Below, in pieces: positions 35,235-44,184 of a stretch of 64,000 nt of DNA. Origin of the DNA: an uncultured bacterium (lineage in GTDB: Bacteria; Bacillota; Clostridia; Oscillospirales; Ruminococcaceae). The stretch spans positions 248,001-312,000 of the forward strand of contig CAJMSD010000001.1 in the NCBI GenBank assembly GCA_905215965.1, written 5' to 3'. The position numbers were made by a program, and so were the translations under genes. The stretch's first letter is position 1; each line of letters opens with the position of its first letter. The notes under the pieces were generated by a model that worked only from the letters and a program-made list of their open reading frames with translations, was not told where the DNA came from and did not search any database.

Positions 35235-35345
35235 CCTTATCAAGAGCGGCGGAGGAAACAGGTCCTGTGAAGCCCGGCAACCTGACTGCTATTTTTCAAT
35301 ATGCAGACAAGGTGCTAAGTCCTGCGGTTTATCCGAAAGATGAGG
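35235..35345 (+). promoter_or_regulatory. SAM-I (S-box) riboswitch
   Basis: The conserved S-box parts are all here in order: CTTATCAAGAG with the kink-turn partner GGAGGAAA, the core GAAGCCCGGCAACCTG, the pseudoknot-forming region, AAGGTGCTAAGTCCTGC and GAAAGATGAGG. P1 pairs CCTTATC (35235-35241) with GATGAGG (35339-35345). By family knowledge, SAM binding stabilises P1 and lets the downstream terminator form, switching off metK. Confidence 0.95.
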
Positions 35346-35363
35346 ATTTTTTAAGAAATCAAA

Positions 35364-35393
35364 GCGTCTCCGGAAGAGGCGCTCTTTATTTTA
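35364..35393 (+). terminator. Expression-platform terminator of the SAM riboswitch
   Basis: GCGTCTC at 35364-35370 pairs with GAGGCGC at 35376-35382 around CGGAA, followed by TCTTTATTTTA. It ends just before the ribosome binding site of metK. Confidence 0.8.
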
Positions 35394-35406
35394 TGGAGGT
35401 CTGATT

Positions 35407-36591
35407 ATGAATAAATTTTTGTTTACTTCGGAATCGGTTACAGAGGGACATCCCGATAAGATCTGCGACCAGATTTCCGACGCCGTGCTCGACGCTATTC
35501 TGGAGCAGGACGATTCTGCCCGCGTTGCCTGCGAAACGGCAGTCACTACAGGTATGATACTCTGCATGGGAGAGATAACCACTAAGGCTAAGGTAGATAT
35601 CCCGGCGATCGCGCGCAAGGTCGTTATTGATATTGGCTACGACCGCGCAAAATACGGCTTCGACGGCCATACCTGCGCTGTTCTTACGTCTATTGACGAG
35701 CAGTCGCCCGATATCGCTATGGGCGTAAACGAGGCCATCGAATACAGAGAGGACGGCAAGGACAGCGACGGCCTTTCCAACGGCGCAGGCGATCAGGGAA
35801 TAATGTTCGGCTATGCCTGCAATGAGACTGCGGAGCTTATGCCTCTTCCTATCTCGCTGGCTCACAAGCTTTCGATGAGACTTACCGAAATGCGCAAGGA
35901 CGGCACTCTGCGCTATCTCCGTCCGGATGGAAAATCGCAGGTAACTGTCGAATATGTTGACGGCAAGCCTGCAAGAATAGATGCTGTCGTTGTTTCGTCG
36001 CAGCATTCGGCTGACGTTTCTCTCGAACAGATACGCAAGGATATAATCGAATTCGTTATAAAGCCGGTCATTCCTGCCGAGCTTATAGACGGCGATACCA
36101 AGTTTTTCATAAATCCTACTGGAAGATTCGTTGTCGGAGGTCCACAGGGAGACAGCGGACTTACCGGAAGAAAGATCATTGTTGATACATACGGCGGATA
36201 TTCACGTCACGGCGGCGGAGCTTTCAGCGGAAAGGATCCCACAAAGGTAGATCGCTCGGCTGCTTATATGGCTCGTTATATCGCAAAAAATATAGTTGCG
36301 GCAGGTCTTGCCGATAAGTGCGAGGTTCAGCTTGCTTACGCTATCGGTGTTGCAGAACCTGTTTCCGTTCTTGTCGATACATTCGGAACAGGCAAGGCTG
36401 ACGAGAACGCTCTTTCGGACGCCGTAAGAAAGGTATTCGATCTTCGTCCGGCAGCTATAATAAAGGCTCTCGATCTCAGAAAGCCGCAGTACAGACAGCT
36501 TGCCGCATACGGTCACATGGGACGTGAGGACTTAGGCGTTGCGTGGGAGAAAACCGACAAAACGGACGCTATCCTTGCAGCTTTGAAGTAA
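35407..36591 (+). CDS. metK: S-adenosylmethionine synthase
   Basis: 394 aa enzyme that forms SAM from methionine and ATP. Signatures GHPDKICDQISDA near the N-terminus, GAGDQGIMFGYA and GGGAFSGKDPTKVDRSAAY are intact. Ribosome site GGAGGT 7 nt before the ATG. It is controlled by the SAM-I riboswitch directly upstream, a classic feedback loop. Confidence 0.97.
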   Translation: MNKFLFTSESVTEGHPDKICDQISDAVLDAILEQDDSARVACETAVTTGMILCMGEITTKAKVDIPAIARKVVIDIGYDRAKYGFDGHTCAVLTSIDEQSPDIAMGVNEAIEYREDGKDSDGLSNGAGDQGIMFGYACNETAELMPLPISLAHKLSMRLTEMRKDGTLRYLRPDGKSQVTVEYVDGKPARIDAVVVSSQHSADVSLEQIRKDIIEFVIKPVIPAELIDGDTKFFINPTGRFVVGGPQGDSGLTGRKIIVDTYGGYSRHGGGAFSGKDPTKVDRSAAYMARYIAKNIVAAGLADKCEVQLAYAIGVAEPVSVLVDTFGTGKADENALSDAVRKVFDLRPAAIIKALDLRKPQYRQLAAYGHMGREDLGVAWEKTDKTDAILAALK

Positions 36592-36600
36592 GGTGCAGAT

Positions 36601-37020
36601 ATGGAAGAACTGAAAAATTATGCGGTTATGCGCTTCAGCAATCCGATTTTGATAGATATTCTCGGAAAGAGAATACCAAATACGGTCATGGCATCGCTTG
36701 TATCGGAAACCGGAGAGTTCAAAATGAAATTCCGTATAGCCGGGGGCGAGCTTGAACCGCCGAAGAATTGTGAAAATGTTATCAGCCTGTTTTTTGCTCT
36801 TGCGGAGAGTAATCCCGAATCTCCGCTTGGAAAGGCTTACTTCGAGCATAGATCGGAAATTCTTCTCGATACCGTGCTTATGCTTTCACAGCTGATCGAC
36901 GGATTTACCGAGGTAAAGATATTGTTTCATTATACAAGGGTCTCAAAGGACGATCCCGAAAAGGAGATCGTAACGGAAACAAACTTTACCCTTAACCGAA
37001 CCAAACAGCAGAATATATGA
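36601..37020 (+). CDS. Hypothetical protein downstream of metK
   Basis: 139 aa, no signal peptide or membrane helix. Mixed alpha/beta composition; no family recognised. It begins 9 nt after metK and would be co-transcribed under the SAM riboswitch. The codon pattern is like its neighbours and an AGGTG site precedes the ATG, so it is probably real. Confidence 0.7.
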   Translation: MEELKNYAVMRFSNPILIDILGKRIPNTVMASLVSETGEFKMKFRIAGGELEPPKNCENVISLFFALAESNPESPLGKAYFEHRSEILLDTVLMLSQLIDGFTEVKILFHYTRVSKDDPEKEIVTETNFTLNRTKQQNI

Positions 37021-37031
37021 GTAATAAACAA

Positions 37032-37055
37032 AAAGGACGCCGAAAGGCGTCCTTT
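37032..37055. terminator. Bidirectional terminator between the metK operon and rpmB
   Basis: AAAGGACGCC (37032-37041) and GGCGTCCTTT (37046-37055) around a GAAA tetraloop. On the - strand it is followed by TTTGTTTA, serving rpmB; on the + strand by AT. Confidence 0.9.
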
Positions 37056-37079
37056 ATGAATTTCTGATGTATGCTTGAA

Positions 37080-37265
37080 TTAAGCTCTCTCAACCTTACC
37101 TGAACGAAGACATCTTGAGCAAGCGTAGATATGACAAGGAGTACCCTTGACGATAGCCTTAACACGCTTTACATTAGGCTTCCATGTTCTGTTTGAGCGT
37201 CTGTGCGAGTGAGAAACTTTAATACCGAAAGTAACACCCTTTCCGCAGATATCACATTTTGCCAT
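37080..37265 (-). CDS. rpmB: Large ribosomal subunit protein bL28
   Basis: 61 aa ribosomal protein with the start AKCDICGKGVTFGIKVSHSH. The paired CDIC and CSRC motifs show it is the zinc-binding (C+) form. GGAGGTG precedes the ATG. In Bacillus it sits beside spoVM on the opposite strand; here it has moved about 20 kb away. Confidence 0.96.
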   Translation of the reverse strand: MAKCDICGKGVTFGIKVSHSHRRSNRTWKPNVKRVKAIVKGTPCHIYACSRCLRSGKVERA

Positions 37266-37308
37266 TAGGTTGCACCTCCCTTATCGTTTAAAAAAATACA
37301 ACGTATTT

Positions 37309-37337
37309 ATTGTAGCACATATCGAAAAAAAAAGCAA
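37309..37337 (-). promoter_or_regulatory. Promoter of rpmB
   Basis: On the - strand TTGCTT (37337-37332), 17 bp, TACAAT (37314-37309). It lies 44 bp before the start codon. Confidence 0.65.
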
Positions 37338-37396
37338 GCATTTTCCGAAAAAAATCCGAAAAATTTTTTTAATGCGTTAAAATTTGGCAATAACAC

Positions 37397-37425
37397 TTGA
37401 AAAGCTGCGCGTCTTATAGTATAAT
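37397..37425 (+). promoter_or_regulatory. Promoter of the site-2 protease/scpAB cluster
   Basis: TTGAAA at 37397-37402, a 17 bp spacer and a perfect TATAAT at 37420-37425. Confidence 0.78.
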
Positions 37426-37499
37426 TAAATAGAATATCTGATTTACTTCGTCTGTTATGCTTTCAGTCGGAAATATCAATGGTTTTTAGGAGACAAATT

Positions 37500-38174
37500 A
37501 TGAATATAGAAACTTTTTTAAAATATTTTTCGCGAGTAATAACCCTTTTGCTCGTTATTCCTCTTCACGAGGCGGCGCATGGTCTTGTGGCAAAGTGGCT
37601 GGGCGACGATACGGCTGAACGGCAGGGCAGGATCACGCTGAATCCGTTTGCTCACCTTGATCCCATAGGCTCTCTGCTTATGATATTTACTGGATTTGGC
37701 TGGGCTAAGCCTGTTCCCGTGAATCCGGTAAGAATGAAGAAATACCGCGCAGGATTTGCTCTTACGGCTCTTGCAGGACCGGTCTCAAATCTGCTGGCAG
37801 CTTTTGTTGCAGGACTTATATATAACATAATGTGGTGCTTTGATTCCATTCGCTATGCAGAGGAAATTACTCCGGCGGTATGCGTTATGTTTATCCTGCA
37901 GTATATTTTCTCGATAAATATCGGACTTGCGATTTTTAATCTTATTCCGATACCGCCTCTTGACGGCTTTAATGTATTGCGCTGCTTTACGAGCGATAAG
38001 GTCGACCGCTGGTTCTATATGCACCAAAGAGAGGTCAATATAGGATTCCTTATTTTCCTCGGCGTTATGACCTATGTGCCTTACGAATATGATATTCTTT
38101 CGCGGGCTACAGGCGCGGTATCGAATCTGCTGTGGCATCTTGTGTCATGGATACCGGCTGTCGTAAAGGGATAA
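37500..38174 (+). CDS. Site-2 protease family (M50) membrane metalloprotease
   Basis: 224 aa with about six membrane helices. The zinc site HEAAH lies near residues 26-30 in helix 1 and the second metal motif (IPIPPLDGFNVL) near 150. Short form without a PDZ domain, like the YwhC/SpoIVFB-type proteins rather than RseP. Substrate unknown. Start at ATG 37500 behind AGGAG. It is followed 4 nt later by scpA, a common pairing in Clostridia. Confidence 0.88.
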   Translation: MNIETFLKYFSRVITLLLVIPLHEAAHGLVAKWLGDDTAERQGRITLNPFAHLDPIGSLLMIFTGFGWAKPVPVNPVRMKKYRAGFALTALAGPVSNLLAAFVAGLIYNIMWCFDSIRYAEEITPAVCVMFILQYIFSINIGLAIFNLIPIPPLDGFNVLRCFTSDKVDRWFYMHQREVNIGFLIFLGVMTYVPYEYDILSRATGAVSNLLWHLVSWIPAVVKG

Positions 38175-38178
38175 GGCT

Positions 38179-38934
38179 ATGGATCCTATCTCTTTCAAGC
38201 TTGATGTCTTTGAAGGCCCTCTTGACGTTCTGCTCAGCCTTATTTCAAAGCATAAGCTGAATATTTACGATATTGAGATATCAAAGCTGCTTGAACAGTA
38301 TCTTTTGTATATCGATCAGTGTCATGAGCAGAATCTGGAGCTTGCCGGAGAATTTCTTGAAATGGCGGCAAGGCTGATATATATCAAAACAGCTTCCCTT
38401 CTTCCGCAGCCGGAGGAAGCCGAGCAAATGAAAAAAGAGCTGGAGGGCGCGCTCATCGAGTATTCTCTCTGTAAAAAAGCGGCGGCTTATCTTGCGGAAA
38501 AATACGTGGGCGGAGATATTTATGTCCGCAGTCAGGCAAAGATAAAGGCGGATACCGTTTATGCGCTCGTCCACGACCCGGAACGTCTTTTGAACGCGTA
38601 TTCAATGATATCGTCCAAAAAATTTCAGCCGCAGACGCAGAAGCTCCACATCGAAAACAAGATAAATTCCGTTGTAAAGCGCAGGATAGTTTCGGTTCTT
38701 TCAAAGGTAGTCCGCGTGTTCAGAGAGCTGTACAGCAGCGGCGAGGTGTATATGGACAAGCTTTACGAGGGCGTAAGCGACCGCTCCGAGCGCGTGGCTA
38801 CGTTCCTTGCAGTCCTTGAGCTTACAAAATCGGGACGTATCGTCATAAGCGATGACAATACAAGAATTTACTTCAAAAACAGAAGGGACAGTGAACGCAG
38901 AACGTGGAAATCAAAGAAGCGCTTGGAGCAATAG
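38179..38934 (+). CDS. scpA: Segregation and condensation protein A (kleisin)
   Basis: 251 aa. The N-terminus (FKLDVFEGPLDVLLSLISKH) and the LEMAARLIYIKTASLLPQ block are diagnostic; the C-terminal winged helix binds the SMC head. Works with Smc and ScpB to compact and separate the chromosome. The 3' end overlaps scpB by 31 nt. Confidence 0.94.
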   Translation: MDPISFKLDVFEGPLDVLLSLISKHKLNIYDIEISKLLEQYLLYIDQCHEQNLELAGEFLEMAARLIYIKTASLLPQPEEAEQMKKELEGALIEYSLCKKAAAYLAEKYVGGDIYVRSQAKIKADTVYALVHDPERLLNAYSMISSKKFQPQTQKLHIENKINSVVKRRIVSVLSKVVRVFRELYSSGEVYMDKLYEGVSDRSERVATFLAVLELTKSGRIVISDDNTRIYFKNRRDSERRTWKSKKRLEQ

Positions 38935-39476
38935 AGGCTATTTTATTTGCAAGCGGCGATCCTGTAGAGATATACCGCCTTTCGGAAGCAAGCGGTACGG
39001 AAGCGGGAACGATCCCGTCGCTTATAAAGCTCCTTAACGACAGATACGACGACTGCGGAAGCGGTATCTGTATTAAAAAACTTGACAGCAGCTATCAGAT
39101 GTGCAGCAGGGAAGAGTTCGCTCCGTTTATAAGAACGGCTCTTGAAACGAAAAAAACAGCTCCTCTTTCGAACGCGGCTATGGAGACTTTGACAATAATA
39201 GCGTATAATCAGCCTGTTTCAAAAAGCTTTGTTGAAAGCGTGAGAGGTATAGACAGCTCGTCCGTAGTCAATAATCTTGTTGAGAAAGGTCTTATTGAAG
39301 AAGCAGGAAGGCTCGATGTTCCCGGTAAGCCGATAGTTTACCGCACTACTTCGGTTTTCCTCAGAAGCTTTGGACTGAATTCGATCTCCGATCTTCCTCC
39401 GCTTCCCGGACATTCCGAGCAGACCTCCGTTTTTGACCTTGATATTGCGGAGGAATCGGAGCAGAACGAAAAATAA
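38904..39476 (+). CDS. scpB: Segregation and condensation protein B
   Basis: 190 aa, two winged-helix domains. EALGAIEAILFASGDPV at the start and TLTIIAYNQPVSKSFVESVRG with GLIEEAGR in the second domain are typical. GTG start at 38904 within scpA. Partner of ScpA in the SMC complex. Confidence 0.94.
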   Translation: MEIKEALGAIEAILFASGDPVEIYRLSEASGTEAGTIPSLIKLLNDRYDDCGSGICIKKLDSSYQMCSREEFAPFIRTALETKKTAPLSNAAMETLTIIAYNQPVSKSFVESVRGIDSSSVVNNLVEKGLIEEAGRLDVPGKPIVYRTTSVFLRSFGLNSISDLPPLPGHSEQTSVFDLDIAEESEQNEK

Positions 39477-39532
39477 TATCAGGCATAAACAGCGCTGTTT
39501 AGCGTTTATCTTGTGACGGGAGGAGTGAGGGT

Positions 39533-40348
39533 GTGATCGTTCTAAAAATAATTTTATTTATACTTCTTGCTGTTTTAGGTATAATATTATTGTTATTGCT
39601 TATGCCGATCAGCCTGAGCTTCAGTTATATCGGCGGCGAGATGAAATACAGCCTGAAATATGCTCTTGTTCCCTTTTTCGATACCGAGGGCAAAGGTATT
39701 TTATCGAAAATGCAAAAGGATAAGGATTCTTCGAAAACGAAAGATCTGGAGGGAAAAATTTCCGAGCGTGATTTGGAGGAGATCGATGATGATGCTCCCG
39801 AAAGCCCGCGGTCGTATGCCAAACGCGGAAAAAAATCTAAAAAATCCTCAAAATCCGAAAAAAACGAAAACAATGAGGACAACGAAAATATTGAAAACGG
39901 CGAGAATAATGACGGCAGAAAGAAAACTATCGGCGAAATGACAGGAATGCTGCTCGATATATGGAGATGTGCAAAAAAGCCTGTGTGCCGCCTGTTTAAA
40001 GGCTTTCGGTTTAGTAAGATATATATCGACTTTACAGTCGCCGACGAGGACGCCTATAAATGCGCTTTGAATTACGGCAGAGTATGCGGAGCGGTCTACA
40101 ATCTGCTTGCCTTTATGCGGCTTGTGTTCACCTCAAAAGAGAAAACAGTCGATGTAACTGCCGGTTTCGGTAAGGAAAAAAGCCGTTGGGACGTTTCGTT
40201 CACGCTTCGCTTTTTCCCTATAACTTTGGTTGCTTCAGGATTATGGTTCCTGATGACATATATTTTCAGAATTTATCTTCCGGGAAGAAAAAGTCCGGAT
40301 AAAAAACAGAAACTCAGCCGTAAGGCGGAATGTGAGGTAAAAATATGA
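39533..40348 (+). CDS. DUF2953 family membrane-associated protein (YtfI-like)
   Basis: 271 aa. One strong membrane helix at 3-25, then a beta-rich part. Residues about 90-125 are a low-complexity insert rich in Lys, Ser, Asn and Glu. DUF2953 proteins (YtfI in Bacillus) are typically encoded beside the sporulation gene gerW/ytfJ, and here the next gene overlaps by 4 nt and is gerW. GTG start with GGGAGGAGTGAGG in front. Role unknown, probably sporulation. Confidence 0.8.
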   Translation: MIVLKIILFILLAVLGIILLLLLMPISLSFSYIGGEMKYSLKYALVPFFDTEGKGILSKMQKDKDSSKTKDLEGKISERDLEEIDDDAPESPRSYAKRGKKSKKSSKSEKNENNEDNENIENGENNDGRKKTIGEMTGMLLDIWRCAKKPVCRLFKGFRFSKIYIDFTVADEDAYKCALNYGRVCGAVYNLLAFMRLVFTSKEKTVDVTAGFGKEKSRWDVSFTLRFFPITLVASGLWFLMTYIFRIYLPGRKSPDKKQKLSRKAECEVKI

Positions 40349-40767
40349 GTGCAAATCACACACCTATAAGCGAGCTTCTTGGAGTTTCCATGGAAAAGCT
40401 CCGTGAAATGACAGACGTAGATTCTATCATCGGCGATCCCATAAAGATCGACGACGGAACGACCGTTATACCGATCTCCAAGGTCTCATACGGATTTGCT
40501 TCGGGCGGTTCCGATCTGCCCTCAAAAAGCGGCAAGGATCTGTTCGGAGGCGGCGCAGGTGCAGGTGTTTCAATAAAACCCGAGGGATTTCTGGTCGTTT
40601 CCAACGGCAATGCGAAAATGGTCTCAATGAATACCGCAAGCGATCCGATAAGCTCGGCTCTCAATACTGTTCCCGAGGTTATTGACAAGGTCGCCGACTT
40701 TATCAAGAAGAAAAAGGGCGGCGATGCGGAGACCGAGGATATCGAGGCTGTCGATACGGAGGAATGA
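40345..40767 (+). CDS. gerW: Sporulation protein GerW (YtfJ family)
   Basis: 140 aa. Start NHTPISELLGVSMEKLREM and the Gly-rich loop GGGAGAGVSIKPEGFLVV are hallmarks of the family. In Bacillus it is needed for germination responses. ATGA-type overlap with the DUF2953 gene in front. It is one of several sporulation-linked genes in the window. Confidence 0.9.
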   Translation: MSANHTPISELLGVSMEKLREMTDVDSIIGDPIKIDDGTTVIPISKVSYGFASGGSDLPSKSGKDLFGGGAGAGVSIKPEGFLVVSNGNAKMVSMNTASDPISSALNTVPEVIDKVADFIKKKKGGDAETEDIEAVDTEE

Positions 40768-40831
40768 CCGTCATATCCGAGCGATGATCTGCATATTCTT
40801 TAGCAGTTGATATACTGCGGAGGTATGTAGA

Positions 40832-41992
40832 ATGAAAAAGATAATGACATTTATCATAGCGGCGGTAACCGCGCTTTTTGCGGCTGTCTTTCCGCCGATC
40901 GAGGGAAATTGCGCAGGAGAGCCGCAGGTCTCTGCTTTGGCGGCAGTTCTTATTTCTGCCGATACGGGCGAGATAGTTTATTCGGTAAACTGTGATAAGA
41001 AGCTGCCTATGGCAAGCACGACAAAGATCATGACGACGCTTCTTTGCCTTGAAAGCGGAGATCTTGACGAGGAGTTTACCGTTGACAGAGAGGCTATCAA
41101 GGTGGAAGGCTCGTCTATGGGACTTCAGGAAAACGATATCGTCACAAAATACGCTCTGTGCTGCGGAATGCTTCTGCCGTCTGGCAACGACGCTGCCAAT
41201 GCGGCTGCCGTAAAAATCGCGGGAAGCATAGAAGCCTTTGCGGATATGATGAACGAGCGCGCTGCCGAGATAGGCATGACGCGTACTCATTTTGTTACTC
41301 CGTCAGGACTTGAGGGAGAGGGGCACGGTTCTTCCGCTTACGATATGGCTCTGCTTGCAAGGGAAGCTTTGAAAAACGAAACCTTTCTTGAAATATGCTC
41401 CTCAAAAAGCATCAAGCTTTCTTTCGGCAATCCTCCCTATGAACGTTGGCTTTCCAATACGAATAAGCTTCTGGATATGTATGACGGAGTTTACGGAGTA
41501 AAAACAGGATTTACCGACGAGGCGGGAAGATGCCTTGTTTCTGCCTGCGAGCGCGGCGGAGTAAGGCTTATTTGCGTTACCCTCAACGATAAAAACGACT
41601 GGAACGATCACATGGCAATGTATGATTACGGTTTTGGCGTAATGCACAGCATAAGTCCGGAGATTCCGGAATGCATAGAACTGAACGTTGTCGGAGCGGA
41701 CTGCGAAAGGGTCTCGGCTGCGGCATCGGGCGAGCCTGTTAAGATAGCAACGACAGAGGAGAGCCTTTCGGAATTTGCGTATGAGATAGTTGCTCCGCCC
41801 TTTGTCTATGCTCCGGTCGCAGCCGGCGACGAGCTTGCTCAGCTGCGAGTGACCTATAAAAATCGTGAGGTATGCCGCATACCTCTTTATGCGCAGGAGG
41901 ACTGCTCTGCGCCTGTTCATGAGAAAAAAACGGACAGCGGCAAGAATCCGTTTAAAAAAGCTTTAGATAAGCTCAGGAGCTTTTTTTCCTGA
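40832..41992 (+). CDS. dacF: D-alanyl-D-alanine carboxypeptidase (DacF type, S11)
   Basis: 386 aa secreted penicillin-binding protein trimming the terminal D-Ala of peptidoglycan stems. Signal peptide 1-27; active-site motifs STTK (MASTTKIMTT), SGNDAAN and KTGFTDEAG; a C-terminal beta domain and a basic tail that may bind the membrane. Next to gerW, as DacF-like genes often are in spore formers. Confidence 0.93.
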   Translation: MKKIMTFIIAAVTALFAAVFPPIEGNCAGEPQVSALAAVLISADTGEIVYSVNCDKKLPMASTTKIMTTLLCLESGDLDEEFTVDREAIKVEGSSMGLQENDIVTKYALCCGMLLPSGNDAANAAAVKIAGSIEAFADMMNERAAEIGMTRTHFVTPSGLEGEGHGSSAYDMALLAREALKNETFLEICSSKSIKLSFGNPPYERWLSNTNKLLDMYDGVYGVKTGFTDEAGRCLVSACERGGVRLICVTLNDKNDWNDHMAMYDYGFGVMHSISPEIPECIELNVVGADCERVSAAASGEPVKIATTEESLSEFAYEIVAPPFVYAPVAAGDELAQLRVTYKNREVCRIPLYAQEDCSAPVHEKKTDSGKNPFKKALDKLRSFFS

Positions 41993-42009
41993 GAGATACG
42001 GAGAAGAAT

Positions 42010-42741
42010 GTGGAAAAAATAAGAATTCAGAAAATGATCGCCGACAGCGGCTGCTGTTCGAGACGTAAAGCGGAAACGCTCATAACTCAGAACAGAGTTA
42101 AACTGAACGGTCACCCTGTGAAGCTTGGGGATAAGTGCGGCTTCAAGGATATTATTACGATCGACGGTGAGCGTATAACGCTTCCAAGAAAGAAAAATTT
42201 CATCTACATAATGATGAATAAGCCGAGAGGCTATGTAACTACGGTTTCAGACGAGCTTGACAGACGCTGCGTTATGGATCTGCTCGGAGATATCGAGGAG
42301 CGAGTTTATCCCGTGGGACGTCTTGACAGAAATTCCGAGGGACTGCTGCTCTTTACGAACGACGGAGAGTTTGCAAACAGCATAATGCACCCGAGCCGCC
42401 ATATCTCCAAAACCTATCGTGTAACGGTGCGTCCCGATATCAGCGACGATCAGCTTGTGGCGCTCTCCGACGGTGTCGAGATAGACGGCAGAAAAACCAT
42501 GCCTGCGACCGTTGTCGTAAAGGACAAGCAGCCCGGCAGAGTCGTGCTTATTATCACTATAAAGGAAGGAAGAAACCGCCAGATCCGCAAAATGTGCGAG
42601 GCTGTCGGTCTTGAGGTGGCAAGACTGCGCCGTATCAGCATAGGTCCGCTCCGTCTGGGAATGCTTAAACCGGGAACGTTCCGTGAGCTTACCGCCGAGG
42701 AGCTTCGCGCTCTCAGGAACGCAATTGGCAAGGAGAACTGA
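42010..42741 (+). CDS. rluB: Ribosomal large subunit pseudouridine synthase B
   Basis: 243 aa. S4 RNA-binding domain (RIQKMIADSGCCSRRKAE) then the RsuA/RluB catalytic domain with the catalytic Asp in GRLDRNSEGLLLFTNDG. Makes pseudouridine in 23S rRNA (position 2605 region). GTG start at 42010. Typical neighbour of scpAB and dacF in Firmicutes. Confidence 0.93.
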   Translation: MEKIRIQKMIADSGCCSRRKAETLITQNRVKLNGHPVKLGDKCGFKDIITIDGERITLPRKKNFIYIMMNKPRGYVTTVSDELDRRCVMDLLGDIEERVYPVGRLDRNSEGLLLFTNDGEFANSIMHPSRHISKTYRVTVRPDISDDQLVALSDGVEIDGRKTMPATVVVKDKQPGRVVLIITIKEGRNRQIRKMCEAVGLEVARLRRISIGPLRLGMLKPGTFRELTAEELRALRNAIGKEN

Positions 42742-42743
42742 AA

Positions 42744-43142
42744 ATGCTTGAAATAAGGGAAAAACTTTCATGCGAAGGCTATGAGGAGCTTGAGGAAAAA
42801 ACAAAGGCGGCGGAGCTTCATATCACCGAGGCATTCGATAAGGAAACGGTTATCGGCTTTGTCGCATATTCTTATGAAGCTGACAAAACCGTTATTTACG
42901 ATTACGACGACGGCGGAGAGCTTATGCTTTGCGACGGACTTATCCGCTCCGTGCTGTTCAAATCCTGCCTTAAAGGAATAGGATCGGTCGAGCTTGCCTG
43001 CGGCGGTGAAAAGCTTGAAAGCCTTGAACGTCTCAGATTTATTACAAAGGGAAGCAGAGTCATCGACGATCCCGACAGCTTTATGAACGGCTGCGAGCAT
43101 TGTAAAAATGCCGATAAGAATCGGGAAGATCAAACTTTTTGA
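42744..43142 (+). CDS. Hypothetical protein after rluB
   Basis: 132 aa, soluble. The pattern in the first 90 residues (hydrophobic strands, then LCDGLIRSVLFKSCLKGIG) vaguely recalls a GNAT fold, but no acetyl-CoA loop can be pointed out. Ends with a Cys pair (CEHC). Starts 2 nt after rluB, so it belongs to the same operon. Confidence 0.68.
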   Translation: MLEIREKLSCEGYEELEEKTKAAELHITEAFDKETVIGFVAYSYEADKTVIYDYDDGGELMLCDGLIRSVLFKSCLKGIGSVELACGGEKLESLERLRFITKGSRVIDDPDSFMNGCEHCKNADKNREDQTF

Positions 43143-43159
43143 ACAGTGTAAAATGATGC

Positions 43160-43188
43160 TTGCAAAACAGCGGAATATGTTGTATAAT
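43160..43188 (+). promoter_or_regulatory. Promoter of metA
   Basis: TTGCAA at 43160-43165, a 17 bp spacer, TATAAT at 43183-43188 preceded by TG. It stands 34 bp before the TTG start of metA. No S-box is present. Confidence 0.75.
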
Positions 43189-43221
43189 AAGATAAGACGT
43201 GAATGAAAGGAGCAGATAAGC

Positions 43222-44169
43222 TTGCCGATAAAAATTTCATCAGAGCTTCCGGCTTTTAAAACTCTCGGCGACGAGAATATTTTCGTTATGTCAAGCGAAC
43301 AGGCGGAACATCAGGATATACGTCCGCTTAAAGTCATTATCCTTAATATAATGCCGAAAAAAATCGAAACCGAAAGTCAGCTGCTGAGACTGCTCAGCAA
43401 TACTCCGCTTCAGGTGGATATCGAGCTGCTTCAGATGGCTTCCCATGAGTCGAGAAATACCTCGCAGCGCCATCTTGACGCCTTTTATACTACTTTCGAT
43501 AAGATCAAGAATAACCGCTATGACGGAATGATAATCACAGGCGCTCCCGTAGAGCTTCTCAGCTATGAGGAAGTCGATTATTGGGACGAAATTTGTGAGA
43601 TAATGAGGTGGTCAAAGACCCATGTCTTTTCTACTCTTCACATCTGTTGGGCGGCTCAGGCAGGTCTTTATTATCACTTCGGCATACCGAAATATCCCCT
43701 TGAAAAGAAAATGTTCGGTATTTTTCCGCATCATGCGGAGGTCGATAACAGTCTGCTGCTAAAAGGCTTCGACGACGTTTTTCTTATTCCGCATTCGAGA
43801 AATACCGAGGTTCGCCGCGAGGATATCGAAAAGGTGCGTCAGCTTGAAATACTTACTTCTTCGGAGATGTCGGGCGTTCATATCGTTGCAAACCGCAACG
43901 GACGGCAGTATTTTATTACCGGACATTCGGAATATGACAGAGATACTATTGCTCAGGAGTATTTCCGCGATGTCGGAAAGGGTATTGATATCCAAATTCC
44001 GTATAATTATTTCCCCGATGACGATCCGGACAAAACACCGAAATTTTCATGGCGATGTACGGCTAACCTTATGTTTTCAAATTGGCTTAATTACTGCGTT
44101 TATCAAAAAACACCCTATGATCTTGAGGAGCTTGAGCTTCGCAATTGGTTATGGGAAACAACAGTTTAA
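43222..44169 (+). CDS. metA: Homoserine O-acetyltransferase (MetA family)
   Basis: 315 aa enzyme activating homoserine for methionine synthesis. Cys142 (LHICWAAQAG), His235 and Glu237 (GHSEYD) form the catalytic set. Residue 111 is Glu (TGAPVELL); in the family Glu111 (B. cereus) goes with acetyl-CoA and Gly111 (E. coli) with succinyl-CoA, so I call it an acetyltransferase. TTG start with AAAGGAG 9 nt upstream gives the expected MPI N-terminus. Confidence 0.93.
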   Translation: MPIKISSELPAFKTLGDENIFVMSSEQAEHQDIRPLKVIILNIMPKKIETESQLLRLLSNTPLQVDIELLQMASHESRNTSQRHLDAFYTTFDKIKNNRYDGMIITGAPVELLSYEEVDYWDEICEIMRWSKTHVFSTLHICWAAQAGLYYHFGIPKYPLEKKMFGIFPHHAEVDNSLLLKGFDDVFLIPHSRNTEVRREDIEKVRQLEILTSSEMSGVHIVANRNGRQYFITGHSEYDRDTIAQEYFRDVGKGIDIQIPYNYFPDDDPDKTPKFSWRCTANLMFSNWLNYCVYQKTPYDLEELELRNWLWETTV

Positions 44170-44184
44170 AGGAGATTATTGAAG

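Noticed and set aside
35093..35404. 103-codon frame across the metK leader
   Set aside because: It covers the promoter, the SAM-I riboswitch and its terminator, whose RNA function is clear.
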